NCBI GenBank assembly: GCA_016278515.1
Contig: JADQBR010000002.1
Coordinates: 177,798-241,797 of the forward strand
Origin: Bacillota bacterium
GTDB taxonomy: Bacteria; Bacillota; JADQBR01
Direction of reading: 5' to 3'
DNA: 64,000 nucleotides
Shown here: in pieces, positions 1 through 9,229 of the stretch
Numbering within the stretch: position 1 is the stretch's first letter
Layout of the letters: every line of letters starts with the position of its first letter
Made by a program: the position numbers and the translations under genes
Notes under the pieces: generated by a model
What the model saw: the letters and a program-made list of their open reading frames with translations, nothing else
What the model was told of the DNA's origin: nothing
Database searches by the model: none

Positions 1-525
1 AATAAAGGTCTTGAAGTAATTGAGGCTCATTGGTTGTTTGGTGTTTCATACGAGCAGATAGAGGTAATTGTTCATCCTCAAAGTATAATTCACTCAGCAG
101 TTAGTTTTATTGATGGATCTATTTTAGCCCATTTAGGAGTTGCGGATATGCGTATTCCTATACAATATGCCTTTAGTTACCCCGAACGTTGGGAAGGGCT
201 CTCTAAACCATTGGATTTGGCTGATCTTAAAGAGTTGACATTTAACAAACCGGATACGGAAAATTTCCCTGCACTAAGGTTGGCTTATGAAGCTGGAAGA
301 ATTGGCGGGACTATGCCTATCGTGTTGAATGCCGCTAATGAACTGGCAGTTGAAGCATTTTTAAAAGGTAAAATTGAATTTTTAGACATTTTTAATCTAG
401 TGGAAATAGCAATGGAGAAACATCATCGAATAGAACACCCGGATTTAGAAGAAATCATACACGTGGATAGTTCGACTAGACAACGAACCTTGGAAATGTT
501 AAAAACATATGGGAAGGTGATTTAA
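1..525 (+). CDS. dxr: 1-deoxy-D-xylulose 5-phosphate reductoisomerase, C-terminal part
   Basis: Partial gene: the frame is open from the first base and the start lies outside the window. DXR makes 2-C-methyl-D-erythritol 4-phosphate with NADPH, the committed step of the MEP isoprenoid pathway. The visible part starts with the family stretch NKGLEVIEAHWLFG and contains the Q-S-I-I-H-S core and the G-G-T-M-P-I-V-L-NAANE stretch of the catalytic and C-terminal domains. The stop codon overlaps the rseP start by one base (taatg). With rseP and ispG it forms the dxr-rseP-ispG cluster common in Firmicutes, which groups two MEP-pathway genes around a membrane protease. Identification is secure; only the N-terminal NADPH-binding domain is missing from view. 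Confidence 0.95.
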   Translation, partial: NKGLEVIEAHWLFGVSYEQIEVIVHPQSIIHSAVSFIDGSILAHLGVADMRIPIQYAFSYPERWEGLSKPLDLADLKELTFNKPDTENFPALRLAYEAGRIGGTMPIVLNAANELAVEAFLKGKIEFLDIFNLVEIAMEKHHRIEHPDLEEIIHVDSSTRQRTLEMLKTYGKVI

Positions 526-1553
526 TGACACTTTTGGCAACGATAATAATTTTTGGTGCGCTCATTTTCATTCATGAATTAGGACATTTTTTTATAGCAA
601 AAAGGGTTGGCGTACAAGTAGAGGAGTTTAGCCTGGGCATGGGGCCAAAAGTGTTTGGAAGGAAAAGAGGGGAAACACTTTATTCCCTAAGGGCATTTCC
701 GATAGGCGGTTTTGTCCGTATGGCAGGGATGGAGAATGAAGAAGAGGATGTCCCTGAAGGCAAAAGTTTTAACGATAAAACTGTGTTGCAGCGGATGGGA
801 GTTATTTTTGCTGGGCCTCTGATGAATTTCATTTTGGCAATTTCATTATTTGTAATAGTTTTTGCGTTTGTAGGAGTTGGTGTTCCAACGAATAATGCTG
901 TGGTTGGTCAAGTATTGCCTGACCGGCCGGCTGCAGAGGCGGGGCTAACGGCTGGTGATAAGATTAAATCAATTAACGGACAACAAGTGGAAAATTGGAA
1001 AGAACTAACTGATATCATCCATGGTCAGGCTGATAATCTGATTAACTTAACTGTTATAAGACAGGGAGAACAAATGGAATTTAAAGTTACGCCTGAATAT
1101 GATCAACAAAGTCAGGTAGGACTAATCGGAATTTATCAAGAAGTTAACGTTAAAAGATATGGTGTCTTTAAATCTGTATGGTTAGGATTACAACAAAGCT
1201 ATGAAGTTACTAAATTAATTTTAGTTGGTTTGGCGCAAATGATCACAGGACAAACCGAGGCGGAAGTAACAGGGCCTGTCGGTATTGTCAGTTTAATTGG
1301 TCAAGCTGTTCAATTCGGGTTGGCCAGCGTATTAAATTTTGCCGCTATTTTAAGCCTGCACTTGGGATTAATAAATTTATTTCCCATACCGGCGCTGGAC
1401 GGCAGCAGATTGGTTTTCTTAGGGTTTGAGGGTATGCGCGGCAGGCCATTGGATCCCAATAAGGAGAATTTTATACATCTTATGGGGTTTGTGCTTTTAA
1501 TGCTCTTAATGGTGGTAATTACTTATAAAGATATTGCAAAATTATTCGGATAA
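525..1553 (+). CDS. rseP: RIP metalloprotease RseP (site-2 protease family)
   Basis: 342-residue intramembrane zinc protease of the S2P/RseP/RasP type, which in Firmicutes cleaves anti-sigma factors and leftover signal peptides inside the membrane. The first membrane helix carries the HExxH zinc motif (HELGH, residues 17-21). A single PDZ domain lies around residues 110-190. The third metal ligand sits in the conserved P-A-L-D-G motif (Asp about 292), within the C-terminal membrane helices. Length is normal for a one-PDZ RasP-like member. Its ATG overlaps the dxr stop by one base, indicating translational coupling. Substrates cannot be told from sequence. Confidence 0.95.
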   Translation: MTLLATIIIFGALIFIHELGHFFIAKRVGVQVEEFSLGMGPKVFGRKRGETLYSLRAFPIGGFVRMAGMENEEEDVPEGKSFNDKTVLQRMGVIFAGPLMNFILAISLFVIVFAFVGVGVPTNNAVVGQVLPDRPAAEAGLTAGDKIKSINGQQVENWKELTDIIHGQADNLINLTVIRQGEQMEFKVTPEYDQQSQVGLIGIYQEVNVKRYGVFKSVWLGLQQSYEVTKLILVGLAQMITGQTEAEVTGPVGIVSLIGQAVQFGLASVLNFAAILSLHLGLINLFPIPALDGSRLVFLGFEGMRGRPLDPNKENFIHLMGFVLLMLLMVVITYKDIAKLFG

Positions 1554-1564
1554 AGGTGATATAA

Positions 1565-2644
1565 TTGCTATTGGAGCGACGCGAAAGTAGACAGATAAAA
1601 ATAGGCAGTGTACTGATTGGTGGAGGTGCACCAATATCGGTCCAATCCATGACTAATACGGATACTAGGGATATTGCTGCTACAACAGAACAAGTAAATA
1701 ATCTTGCGGCGGTCGGTTGCGACATTGTTCGGGTAGCGGTACCTGATAAAGAAGCTGCCGAATCATTATCTCAAATTGTTAAAATGAGCAATGTTCCGAT
1801 CATTGCTGATATTCACTTTAACTACCGCTTGGCGCTAGAGGCTATTAGCGGCGGTGTCCAAGGATTACGGTTAAATCCCGGCAACATTGGCAGCTCAGGA
1901 AAGATAAAGCTAATAGTTGAAGCAGCTAAGGAGAAAAACATTCCGATCCGTATAGGTGTAAATGCCGGCTCTTTAAACAAGGAAGTTATGGAACGGCACG
2001 GGGGAGTGACACCGGAGGCAATGGTTGAAAGTGCATTGGAACATATTCGTCTGCTGGAGGAAGAGGATTTCCGTAACATAAAAATATCCTTAAAGGCATC
2101 TTCTGTTCCTTTACTGGTACGAGCCTATGGATTGATGGCAGAAGAGGTGGACTATCCTTTTCATATTGGCGTAACTGAGGCAGGCTTGCCTGGTAAGGGA
2201 ACTATCAAATCTGCAGTTGGTATTGGAAGTCTACTGGCAATGGGCTTAGGTGACACTATAAGAGTATCGCTGACAGGAAATCCCCTTGAAGAAGTGAAAG
2301 TCGGGTTTGATATATTACGCACACTCGGTTTGGCTAAACCGGGATTTGATTTAATATCTTGCCCTACATGCGGTCGTTGTCAGCTGGATTTAGAAAAAAT
2401 AGCGCGGCAGGTAGAAGACAGACTGGCGGATTGCAATTACCCTATAAAGGTTGCTGTAATGGGATGTGTCGTGAATGGACCAGGGGAAGCTAAAGAAGCG
2501 GATGTGGGTATTGCTGGCGGAAAGCAGTCGGGCCTTATATTTAGACGTGGTGAAATAATAAAGAAAGTTCCCCAGGAGGAATTGGTGGAACAACTGATGA
2601 ATGAAATAGATAGTATTATTAACCAAGAAGCAGAAGGAAGGTAA
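1565..2644 (+). CDS. ispG: 4-hydroxy-3-methylbut-2-enyl diphosphate synthase (IspG/GcpE)
   Basis: 359-residue [4Fe-4S] enzyme that converts MEcPP to HMBPP, the penultimate MEP-pathway step. The cluster ligands are visible as Cys266 and Cys269 (S-C-P-T-C-G-R-C) and Cys301 (M-G-C-V-V-N-G-P-G-E-A). The GPGEA glutamate is the conserved active-site Glu. The N-terminal TIM-barrel begins with the family stretch S-V-Q-S-M-T-N-T-D-T-R-D. The start is TTG at 1565, preceded by AGGTGAT right after the rseP stop; no ATG is available nearby. Third gene of the dxr-rseP-ispG operon, so two MEP enzymes are co-transcribed. Confidence 0.95.
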   Translation: MLLERRESRQIKIGSVLIGGGAPISVQSMTNTDTRDIAATTEQVNNLAAVGCDIVRVAVPDKEAAESLSQIVKMSNVPIIADIHFNYRLALEAISGGVQGLRLNPGNIGSSGKIKLIVEAAKEKNIPIRIGVNAGSLNKEVMERHGGVTPEAMVESALEHIRLLEEEDFRNIKISLKASSVPLLVRAYGLMAEEVDYPFHIGVTEAGLPGKGTIKSAVGIGSLLAMGLGDTIRVSLTGNPLEEVKVGFDILRTLGLAKPGFDLISCPTCGRCQLDLEKIARQVEDRLADCNYPIKVAVMGCVVNGPGEAKEADVGIAGGKQSGLIFRRGEIIKKVPQEELVEQLMNEIDSIINQEAEGR

Positions 2645-2699
2645 TGTGACCAATAGGATTACTTAATTCATACTATTACTGTGTAAGGAGGAGGAACAA

Positions 2700-4442
2700 A
2701 TGAAAGTAAGTCAAATGTTATTGCCTACACTTAGGGAAGTTCCTGCAGAAGCAGAAATTATTAGCCATCAATTATTATTACGGGCAGGGCTAATACGAAA
2801 ATCTGCTTCTGGTATTTATACATATTTACCGATGGGGATGCGTGTTCTCCATAAAGTAATGAACATTGTTCGAGAAGAAATGGATCGTTTTGGAGGCTAT
2901 GAAATGCTTTTACCCATTGTACAGCCTGCAGAATTATGGAAGGAATCTAATAGATGGGCGGTTTATGGTGAGGAAATGTTTCGTTTAAAAGATAGACATG
3001 ATAGGGACTTTTGTCTGGGGCCTACCCACGAAGAAATAATCACAGAAGTCCTCAAAGGTGATGTTAATTCATATAAACAATTACCATTGCTGTTATATCA
3101 AATTCAAAATAAATACCGAGACGAGAAACGCCCTCGCTTTGGATTAATGAGGGGTAGAGAATTTATTATGAAGGATTTATATTCTTTTGATAAAGACTTT
3201 GAAGGGCTGCAAGAGAGTTACGATAGGATGTATAAAGCGTATTCCAACGTATTTAAGAGATGTGGGTTGAACTTTAGGATTGTTGAAGCAGATTCGGGAG
3301 CTATAGGGGGTAATACTTCTCATGAATTTGTAGTATTGGCTTCTTCTGGGGAAGCAGGGGTAGTTTATTGTGACGACTGCGATTATGCTTCCAATATTGA
3401 GAGTGCAGAAGCTATTCCGGAAACATTGGCAGGGGAGACCGCATTAAAAAAAGAGCTTATAGATACGCCAAACCTTAGGAGCGTTAAAGAAGTAGCTGAA
3501 TTATTGAAACTAAATCCTAAATATTTTATTAAGTCCCTATTTTATAAAGCCGATGATGAAGAAGTGTTGGTGTTAATAAGAGGAGACAGGGAAGTTAATG
3601 AAATAAAATTACAAAATTACTTAGGTTGTTTGGAGCTTGAAATGCTAGATTCAGACAAAGTAGCGAGTATTTGTCAAGCAGATGTGGGATTTGTTGGCCC
3701 AATTGGGATTGATATTAAAATCATTGCTGATAAAGAAGTCCCATTAATAGCAAATGCCGTAGTAGGTGCAAATAAAAATGACTACCACTATAAAAATGTC
3801 AATTCGGAAAGAGATTTTAAAATTGATGCTGTTGCGGATTTGCGTCTTGTAGGCGAAGGCGAACCATGTCCAAAATGTACCGGCAGGTTGGAAAGTGCAC
3901 GAGGTATTGAAGCAGGGCAGATTTTTCAATTAGGAACGAAGTACAGCGACGCGCTGAATGCCAAATACACTGACGAGAACGGTAATGAACAATTAATTGT
4001 CATGGGCTGTTACGGAATTGGTGTTAGCCGAACGCTTCAAGCAGCTATTGAGCAAAATCATGATGCAGAAGGGATAATATGGCCCATAACAATTGCTCCT
4101 GCACAAGTAGTTATTATACCTGTATCAACAAAGGATCTAGGCCAAGTGACTGCTGCCAACGATATTTATGGGTTTTGTAAAGAGGCAGGTATTGAGGTAT
4201 TATTGGATGACAGGGATGAGAGAGCCGGAGTGAAGTTTAAGGATGCGGATTTAGTTGGTTATCCGATTAGATTGACAGTAGGTAAAAAGACGGTCAACGA
4301 GGGAACGGTAGATATTCGCTTGAGACATTCTGGTGAAGAGCAAGCCGTTGCGAAAGAAGAAGCAGTTGCGGCTATTGAAAAATTGGTAGATAATCTATTA
4401 CAAGGTCAAGGGCCGGAATTTGTAGACATCAATAAGCCATAA
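2700..4442 (+). CDS. proS: Prolyl-tRNA synthetase (bacterial type)
   Basis: 580-residue class II aminoacyl-tRNA synthetase that charges tRNA-Pro in the cytoplasm. The N-terminal catalytic core holds the class II motifs ([32 protein letters not shown]). A ~180-residue editing (INS/YbaK-like) domain is inserted at about residues 220-400, as expected for the bacterial-type enzyme. Motif 3 G-I-G-V-S-R-T and the anticodon-binding domain close the protein. A strong SD (aaggaggagg, 2685-2693) precedes the ATG. It follows ispG by 55 bp and may belong to the same operon; ispG-proS-polC neighbourhoods are usual in Firmicutes. Confidence 0.97.
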   Translation: MKVSQMLLPTLREVPAEAEIISHQLLLRAGLIRKSASGIYTYLPMGMRVLHKVMNIVREEMDRFGGYEMLLPIVQPAELWKESNRWAVYGEEMFRLKDRHDRDFCLGPTHEEIITEVLKGDVNSYKQLPLLLYQIQNKYRDEKRPRFGLMRGREFIMKDLYSFDKDFEGLQESYDRMYKAYSNVFKRCGLNFRIVEADSGAIGGNTSHEFVVLASSGEAGVVYCDDCDYASNIESAEAIPETLAGETALKKELIDTPNLRSVKEVAELLKLNPKYFIKSLFYKADDEEVLVLIRGDREVNEIKLQNYLGCLELEMLDSDKVASICQADVGFVGPIGIDIKIIADKEVPLIANAVVGANKNDYHYKNVNSERDFKIDAVADLRLVGEGEPCPKCTGRLESARGIEAGQIFQLGTKYSDALNAKYTDENGNEQLIVMGCYGIGVSRTLQAAIEQNHDAEGIIWPITIAPAQVVIIPVSTKDLGQVTAANDIYGFCKEAGIEVLLDDRDERAGVKFKDADLVGYPIRLTVGKKTVNEGTVDIRLRHSGEEQAVAKEEAVAAIEKLVDNLLQGQGPEFVDINKP

Positions 4443-4489
4443 GTCTACCCTTGAATAGAATTAGATAATTCGTTTAGGGGTGAAAAGTT

Positions 4490-5125
4490 ATGATAAACAA
4501 TGTTTCAATAATTATTCCTGCATATAACGAAGAAAAAACAATAGAAAATGTAGTAAGAGTTAGCAAAAATATCTCAGCAGTAGCAGAGGTCATTGTGGTT
4601 AATGATGGTTCGGAAGATAATACTGCGTTACTGGCAGAGGAGGCTGGGGCCAAAGTTATATCATTACCTACCAATGCTGGTAAAGGCGGGGCCATGATGG
4701 TAGGTGTAAAAAACTCCGTCGGCAACATCATTTTATTTTTAGATGCAGATTTAATTGGTTTAACAGAGAAACATATACAAGAGTTATTGTTGCCGGTATT
4801 AAGTAAGGCGGAGGATATGACCATCGGTGTTTTTGGACATGGAAGACTAACTACTGATTTGGCTCAGTTTTTTGCACCATTTCTATCGGGTCAAAGAGCA
4901 GTAAAAAGAGAAATTATTGAGCATATAAGCGACTTGGATGCAACTCGTTTTGGGGTGGAAGTGGCCTTAACAAGATATAGTACGGAGCACAATTTGAATG
5001 TTCGTGAAGTGGAACTGGCCGACCTGACGCATTTGATGAAAGAAGAAAAACTGGGGATGATTAAGGGCTTTTTAGCACGCTTAAAAATGTACTGGGAAAT
5101 TGCTCAAAGTGTTAGAAGAAATTAG
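4490..5125 (+). CDS. GT2-family glycosyltransferase, short form
   Basis: 211-residue family 2 glycosyltransferase with a GT-A fold. It starts with the canonical S-I-I-I-P-A-Y-N-E-E nucleotide-sugar-binding stretch and has V-V-N-D-G-S-E-D-N-T and the DXD-like motif F-L-D-A-D (about residues 83-87). There is no transmembrane anchor, and it is shorter than most GT2 enzymes. It resembles the dolichol-phosphate-sugar or glucosyl-3-phosphoglycerate synthase subgroup, but donor and acceptor cannot be read from the sequence. It lies between proS and polC with 47- and 23-bp gaps, so it is probably co-transcribed with housekeeping genes. Confidence 0.8.
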   Translation: MINNVSIIIPAYNEEKTIENVVRVSKNISAVAEVIVVNDGSEDNTALLAEEAGAKVISLPTNAGKGGAMMVGVKNSVGNIILFLDADLIGLTEKHIQELLLPVLSKAEDMTIGVFGHGRLTTDLAQFFAPFLSGQRAVKREIIEHISDLDATRFGVEVALTRYSTEHNLNVREVELADLTHLMKEEKLGMIKGFLARLKMYWEIAQSVRRN

Positions 5126-5148
5126 TAGAGCATCTTGGAGGGACACTT

Positions 5149-8100
5149 GTGGGAGAGGCTAACCTATACAAAAATCATGAGGAAAACCTTTGGATTACGC
5201 AGTTAGAAAATACACTTGAAATACCGAATGCTCTCATAGAGTTAAGGGGCACAGAAACTGAGTTAATTAAAGTGGTTGTAGATCAAGCCAGAAAATCTTG
5301 GCTATTAAATGTTAAGTCAAGGGGTTTAGTATCCAGGAACAGTATACAAAAAATAGAAGAACAGTTATTAGAGGTCGCCAAAATAAAAATTCAGTTTCAA
5401 ATTGACTATTGCCTAGATCATATGTCTTTATCCCAGTTATGCAAAGACTGGGATTTGCTGTTAGAGGAAATTTGTAATTTATTTGAATACGCGAGAACTT
5501 GGTTATTTGATGTAGATTGGAAAGTTAAGGAGAATAATTTAATCTTGGAAATAAGCAATGCCATGGGAGTTCGTGCTTTAACAGAAAAAGGATTCTCCCA
5601 GGCTTTAGCAAAAAGGTTATCTGAGTTGTTAGATCAAGATATAGAAGTGTTTCTGAAAGAAAACGCTAAAGCAGAAATGGATACCAATCAACTTAAAGAG
5701 AACTATTTAGCTACAGTTGAAATAGAAGTTCCAAAAGAGTTGCCCCAGGAAACTAACAGGAAGACAACACAGAAGCAAAATATTGCGGGTGCCATTAAGG
5801 GTCGTTCAATAAGCGCACACAAAGAGATTTTACCACTAGAAAAAATCACTGAAGAAGAAAAGGAAGTAGTAATCTCTGGGCAAGTCATTGAGTTGGATAT
5901 TATACAACTTAAAAGTGAACGGACACTAATTACATTTGATGTTACCGATCATTCAGATTCAATTACGGTAAAAACCTTTGCAGAAAAAACTGATAATTGG
6001 TATAACCAGTTAGAAAAAGGGCAATGGCTAAAAGTAAGAGGACCAGTTAGACATGATAGGTACACCCAAGAACTAACATTATTCTGTAATGATATAAATG
6101 CAGCTCAACCTGTTTTTAGAAAAGATAATGAAGAGAACAAACGGGTTGAATTGCATTTACACACCAAGATGAGTTCTTTAGATGCTGTAACCCAGGTGGA
6201 TAAGGTTATTGAAACCGCGGCAAGGTGGGGCCACTCCGCAGTTGCTGTTACTGACCACGGGGTTTTACAGGCTTTCCCAGAGGCCCATAATGATGGGAAG
6301 AAATTTGGCGTAAAGATAATTTATGGTTTAGAGGGGTATCTTGTTGAAGATGGTTGGAGAAAAGAAAATAAAGTCCAATCCTATCATATTATCATTTTGG
6401 TTAAAAATCAGGAAGGTTTAAAAAATCTCTACAAGATAGTATCTGAATCCCATTTGCAGCATTTCTATAAGAAACCTTTGATTCCAAGAAGTTTACTAGA
6501 AGGACATCGAAACGGTCTATTATTAGGCACTGCTTGCGAAGCAGGCGAATTAGTTCGCGCTTATCTGAAAGGTGAAAAGGAAGAATTAACGAACATTGCT
6601 CAATGGTATGATTACGTGGAAATTCAACCTACTGCAAACAATTTATTTTTAGTAAGGCAGGGGAAATTAACTGAAAAAGATCTGGAAGATATGAATTGTA
6701 AGTTGGTAGATTTAGCAGATAAATTAAATAAGCCTGTAGTTGCTACAGGCGATGTGCACTTTCTAGAACCTTCTGACAGTATCTACCGGCGAATATTGAT
6801 GGCTGGTAAAGGATATGATGATTTGGAGCAACCACCACTACATTTTAGAACAACAGATGATATGTTAAAGCAATTTAGTCATTTAGGTGAGGATAAAGCA
6901 ATGAGGGTGGTTGTCAAGGAACCCCAGAGAATTTCAGAAATGATAGAAGAAGTTAAGCCAATACCGGATGAATTATACCCTCCGGAAATCCCTGGGGCGG
7001 AGCAAGATATTATTAATATGGCTAATGAAAGTGCTAAGGCGTTATACGGAGATCCTTTACCTAAAATGGTAAAGTCCCGCTTGGAGCGCGAACTAGATGC
7101 AATTATTTCCAATGAGTTTGCTGTTCTTTATTTGATTGCCCACAAGCTTGTGAAAAAATCCAATGAGGACGGTTACTTAGTAGGTTCTAGGGGCTCAGTA
7201 GGTTCTTCATTTGTTGCAACAATGACGGGTATTACAGAAGTTAACCCATTACCACCACACTATTTGTGTTCTTGTGGTTATAGTGAATTTATCAACGATG
7301 GGTCAGTTAATTCCGGAGTAGACTTAAACAATAAAAACTGCCCCAATTGCGGGAACTCTCTGCAAAAAGACGGACATGACATTCCATTTGAGGTGTTTCT
7401 AGGGTTTAAAGGTGATAAAGTGCCGGATATAGATTTGAATTTTTCCGGGGCATACCAAGCTCAGGCTCATAAGTTTACAGAAGACTTGTTCGGCAAAGAT
7501 AATGTTTTTAGAGCAGGAACAATCGCTACAGTTGCAGAAAGAACCGCATTTGGATTTGTAAAAAATTATTTCACCGACCAAAATAAAGTAATAAAAAATG
7601 CCGAACTAAATCGCCTGATAAAAGGAATTACCGGGGTAAAGCGGACTACTGGCCAGCACCCGGGTGGTTTGATGGTGGTACCTAAAAAGCTGGATGTGCA
7701 TAATTTTACTCCTTTGCAAAGACCTGCTGATGATACAGGTTCAAAAACTATTACTACTCATTTTGATTATCACGCCATTAGCAGCAGGCTAGTAAAATTG
7801 GATATACTTGGGCATGATGACCCCACAGTTATTAAGATGTTAGAAGACTTAACCGGCATAGATGCAAAAAATATTCCTCTAGATGAACCAAAGGTTATTT
7901 CCTTATTTTCAGGAGTTTCAGCATTAGGCATTTCCCCAAAGGAGATAAAGTCAGAAGTAGGCACCTTTGGTATTCCGGAATTCGGTACGCGCTTCGTAAG
8001 ACAAATGTTATTGGATACTAAGCCGAAACAGTTTTCTGATTTGGTAAGAATCAGTGGTTTGTCCCACGGAACAGATGTCTGGTTAAATAATGCACAGAAC

Positions 8101-8844
8101 TTAATAAGAAGTGATACTGCTACCATTTCTGAAGTAATATCAACTCGTGACGATATTATGGTATTCTTAATATACAATAAACTACCAAAAGATATTAGCT
8201 TTAGAATAATGGAGGATGTGCGTAAAGGGAAAGGCCTAGAACCTGAATATATAGAAATGATGAAGAAACACGGTATTCCTCAATGGTATATTGATTCATG
8301 TAATAAGATTAAGTATATGTTCCCTAAGGCTCACGCGGTCGCTTATGTAACCATGGCATATAGAATAGCTTACTTTAAGGTTTACTATCCTGAAGCCTTT
8401 TATGCAGCTTTTTTCACTGTGCGTGCTGATGAATTTGACGCACAATTAATTATGCAAGGGCCTTCAGTAATTCGTGCAAAAATCGAGGAATTGGAATCAA
8501 AGGCAAATAATATTACTCAGAAGGAGAAAAACCTACTAACTATATTAGAGGTTGCTCTGGAAATGTATTGCCGAGACATTAAAATTCTACCGGTTGATTT
8601 ATATAAATCCCACGCAACAAAGTTTTTGCTTACTCCGGAGGGGCTGCAGGTGCCATTTGCCGGGTTGCAGGGAGTTGGTGACCAAGTTGCTAAAAACATT
8701 TCTATGGCTCGTGAAATTCGGCCTTTTTCTTCAATCGAAGACCTAAAAGTAAGAGGTAAAGCTTCCAGAACAATAATTGATGCCTTGAAAGAACATGGTA
8801 CTGTTTATAATTTGCCGGAATCAGACCAAATGGTTCTTTTCTAA
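5149..8844 (+). CDS. polC: DNA polymerase III PolC-type alpha subunit lacking the exonuclease insert
   Basis: 1231-residue replicative polymerase. Order: N-terminal domain, OB-fold (about 235-325), PHP domain from about 332 (E-L-H-L-H at 334-338, then V-T-D-H-G), zinc-binding loop (C-S-C-G...C-P-N-C-G), palm with P-D-I-D-L-N-F-S (catalytic Asp760 and Asp762), fingers, and C-terminal duplex-binding region. The typical Bacillus PolC is about 1430 residues because a DEDD proofreading exonuclease is inserted in the PHP domain. Here the chain runs directly from Y-G-L-E-G-Y-L-V-E-D-G (about 393-402) to S-Y-H-I-I-I-L-V-K-N (from 411) with no D-x-E-T-T-G motif, so the exonuclease is absent. Start is GTG after cttggaggga. 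Proofreading must be supplied separately or by another polymerase. Confidence 0.95.
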   Translation: MGEANLYKNHEENLWITQLENTLEIPNALIELRGTETELIKVVVDQARKSWLLNVKSRGLVSRNSIQKIEEQLLEVAKIKIQFQIDYCLDHMSLSQLCKDWDLLLEEICNLFEYARTWLFDVDWKVKENNLILEISNAMGVRALTEKGFSQALAKRLSELLDQDIEVFLKENAKAEMDTNQLKENYLATVEIEVPKELPQETNRKTTQKQNIAGAIKGRSISAHKEILPLEKITEEEKEVVISGQVIELDIIQLKSERTLITFDVTDHSDSITVKTFAEKTDNWYNQLEKGQWLKVRGPVRHDRYTQELTLFCNDINAAQPVFRKDNEENKRVELHLHTKMSSLDAVTQVDKVIETAARWGHSAVAVTDHGVLQAFPEAHNDGKKFGVKIIYGLEGYLVEDGWRKENKVQSYHIIILVKNQEGLKNLYKIVSESHLQHFYKKPLIPRSLLEGHRNGLLLGTACEAGELVRAYLKGEKEELTNIAQWYDYVEIQPTANNLFLVRQGKLTEKDLEDMNCKLVDLADKLNKPVVATGDVHFLEPSDSIYRRILMAGKGYDDLEQPPLHFRTTDDMLKQFSHLGEDKAMRVVVKEPQRISEMIEEVKPIPDELYPPEIPGAEQDIINMANESAKALYGDPLPKMVKSRLERELDAIISNEFAVLYLIAHKLVKKSNEDGYLVGSRGSVGSSFVATMTGITEVNPLPPHYLCSCGYSEFINDGSVNSGVDLNNKNCPNCGNSLQKDGHDIPFEVFLGFKGDKVPDIDLNFSGAYQAQAHKFTEDLFGKDNVFRAGTIATVAERTAFGFVKNYFTDQNKVIKNAELNRLIKGITGVKRTTGQHPGGLMVVPKKLDVHNFTPLQRPADDTGSKTITTHFDYHAISSRLVKLDILGHDDPTVIKMLEDLTGIDAKNIPLDEPKVISLFSGVSALGISPKEIKSEVGTFGIPEFGTRFVRQMLLDTKPKQFSDLVRISGLSHGTDVWLNNAQNLIRSDTATISEVISTRDDIMVFLIYNKLPKDISFRIMEDVRKGKGLEPEYIEMMKKHGIPQWYIDSCNKIKYMFPKAHAVAYVTMAYRIAYFKVYYPEAFYAAFFTVRADEFDAQLIMQGPSVIRAKIEELESKANNITQKEKNLLTILEVALEMYCRDIKILPVDLYKSHATKFLLTPEGLQVPFAGLQGVGDQVAKNISMAREIRPFSSIEDLKVRGKASRTIIDALKEHGTVYNLPESDQMVLF

Positions 8845-8856
8845 GATAAAAAGCGA

Positions 8857-8912
8857 AAACATACATCAGGCTGGGTTTATATCACCTGATGTTTAGTTAA
8901 GCCTATCTAGGA
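8857..8912 (+). repeat. Hairpin repeat, copy A (downstream of polC)
   Basis: A stem formed by acatcagg (8863-8870) and cctgatgt (8885-8892), followed by TTTAGTTAAGC, lies just after the polC stop. It aligns along about 50 bp with a second element after dapA (44668-44728). Both share GAAAAC, CATCAG, GGGTTT and the tail CTGATGTTTAGTTAAGC.TATC. It may act as a transcription terminator, but there is no clear U-run. Two related copies suggest a small dispersed repeat. Confidence 0.6.
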
Positions 8913-8918
8913 GCTTAG

Positions 8919-9009
8919 CGCCACTTATCAGTTAAGGAAAGGGGACACACCTGCTGAAAGTACAGGTTATCCTCTGGGGACAGGAATGTCCCCGATGAAA
9001 TTAGTGGCG
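8919..9009 (+). other. Structured intergenic element with GGGGACA/TGTCCCC hairpin
   Basis: In the 385-bp gap between polC and rimP, outer arms CGCCACT (8919-8925) and AGTGGCG (9003-9009) enclose two inner hairpins: ACCTG/CAGGT (8949-8953 with 8963-8967) and GGGGACA-ggaa-TGTCCCC (8976-8993). A second GGGGACA occurs at 8941-8947 and could compete for the same partner. No ORF is present. It could be a REP-like palindromic element or a structured RNA; I do not recognise a known family. Confidence 0.45.
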
Positions 9010-9051
9010 GTTGGCTATCGGGTAAATGGCATAAAGCTTGTGATGCTGTAT

Positions 9052-9079
9052 TTGCTTGTAAGTATCTACCTGTTATGAT
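9052..9079 (+). promoter_or_regulatory. Candidate sigma-A promoter for the rimP-nusA-infB operon
   Basis: TTGCTT (9052-9057), a 16-bp spacer and TATGAT (9074-9079) lie about 150 bp upstream of rimP. This is the best promoter match between polC and rimP. Transcription would begin near 9086 and run through the leader hairpin at 9116-9139. Confidence 0.5.
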
Positions 9080-9115
9080 ATACTGTATCCGTATTTAAGA
9101 TTAGGCTTGTTAGGA

Positions 9116-9145
9116 AAAGAGTGGGTCGCCCCACTCTTTCGTTTA
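9116..9145 (+). terminator. Leader hairpin (terminator/attenuator) upstream of rimP
   Basis: Perfect 10-bp stem aaagagtggg (9116-9125) and cccactcttt (9130-9139) with a 4-nt loop, followed by cgtttatctt. It lies between the candidate promoter and rimP, about 90 bp before the gene, so it may act as an attenuator. The U-run is interrupted by one C and one A, so read-through would be expected. Confidence 0.6.
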
Positions 9146-9229
9146 TCTTAAGGGTATAAGACGGTATATTATGTGAAGGAATTAGGTTAAAATATAGTTA
9201 TATTGATCTAAAGCTTAAGGAGGAATACT

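Noticed and set aside
8845..9229. Riboswitch or tRNA in the polC-rimP gap
   Set aside because: No known aptamer core or tRNA cloverleaf could be found; only hairpins and a promoter are supported.
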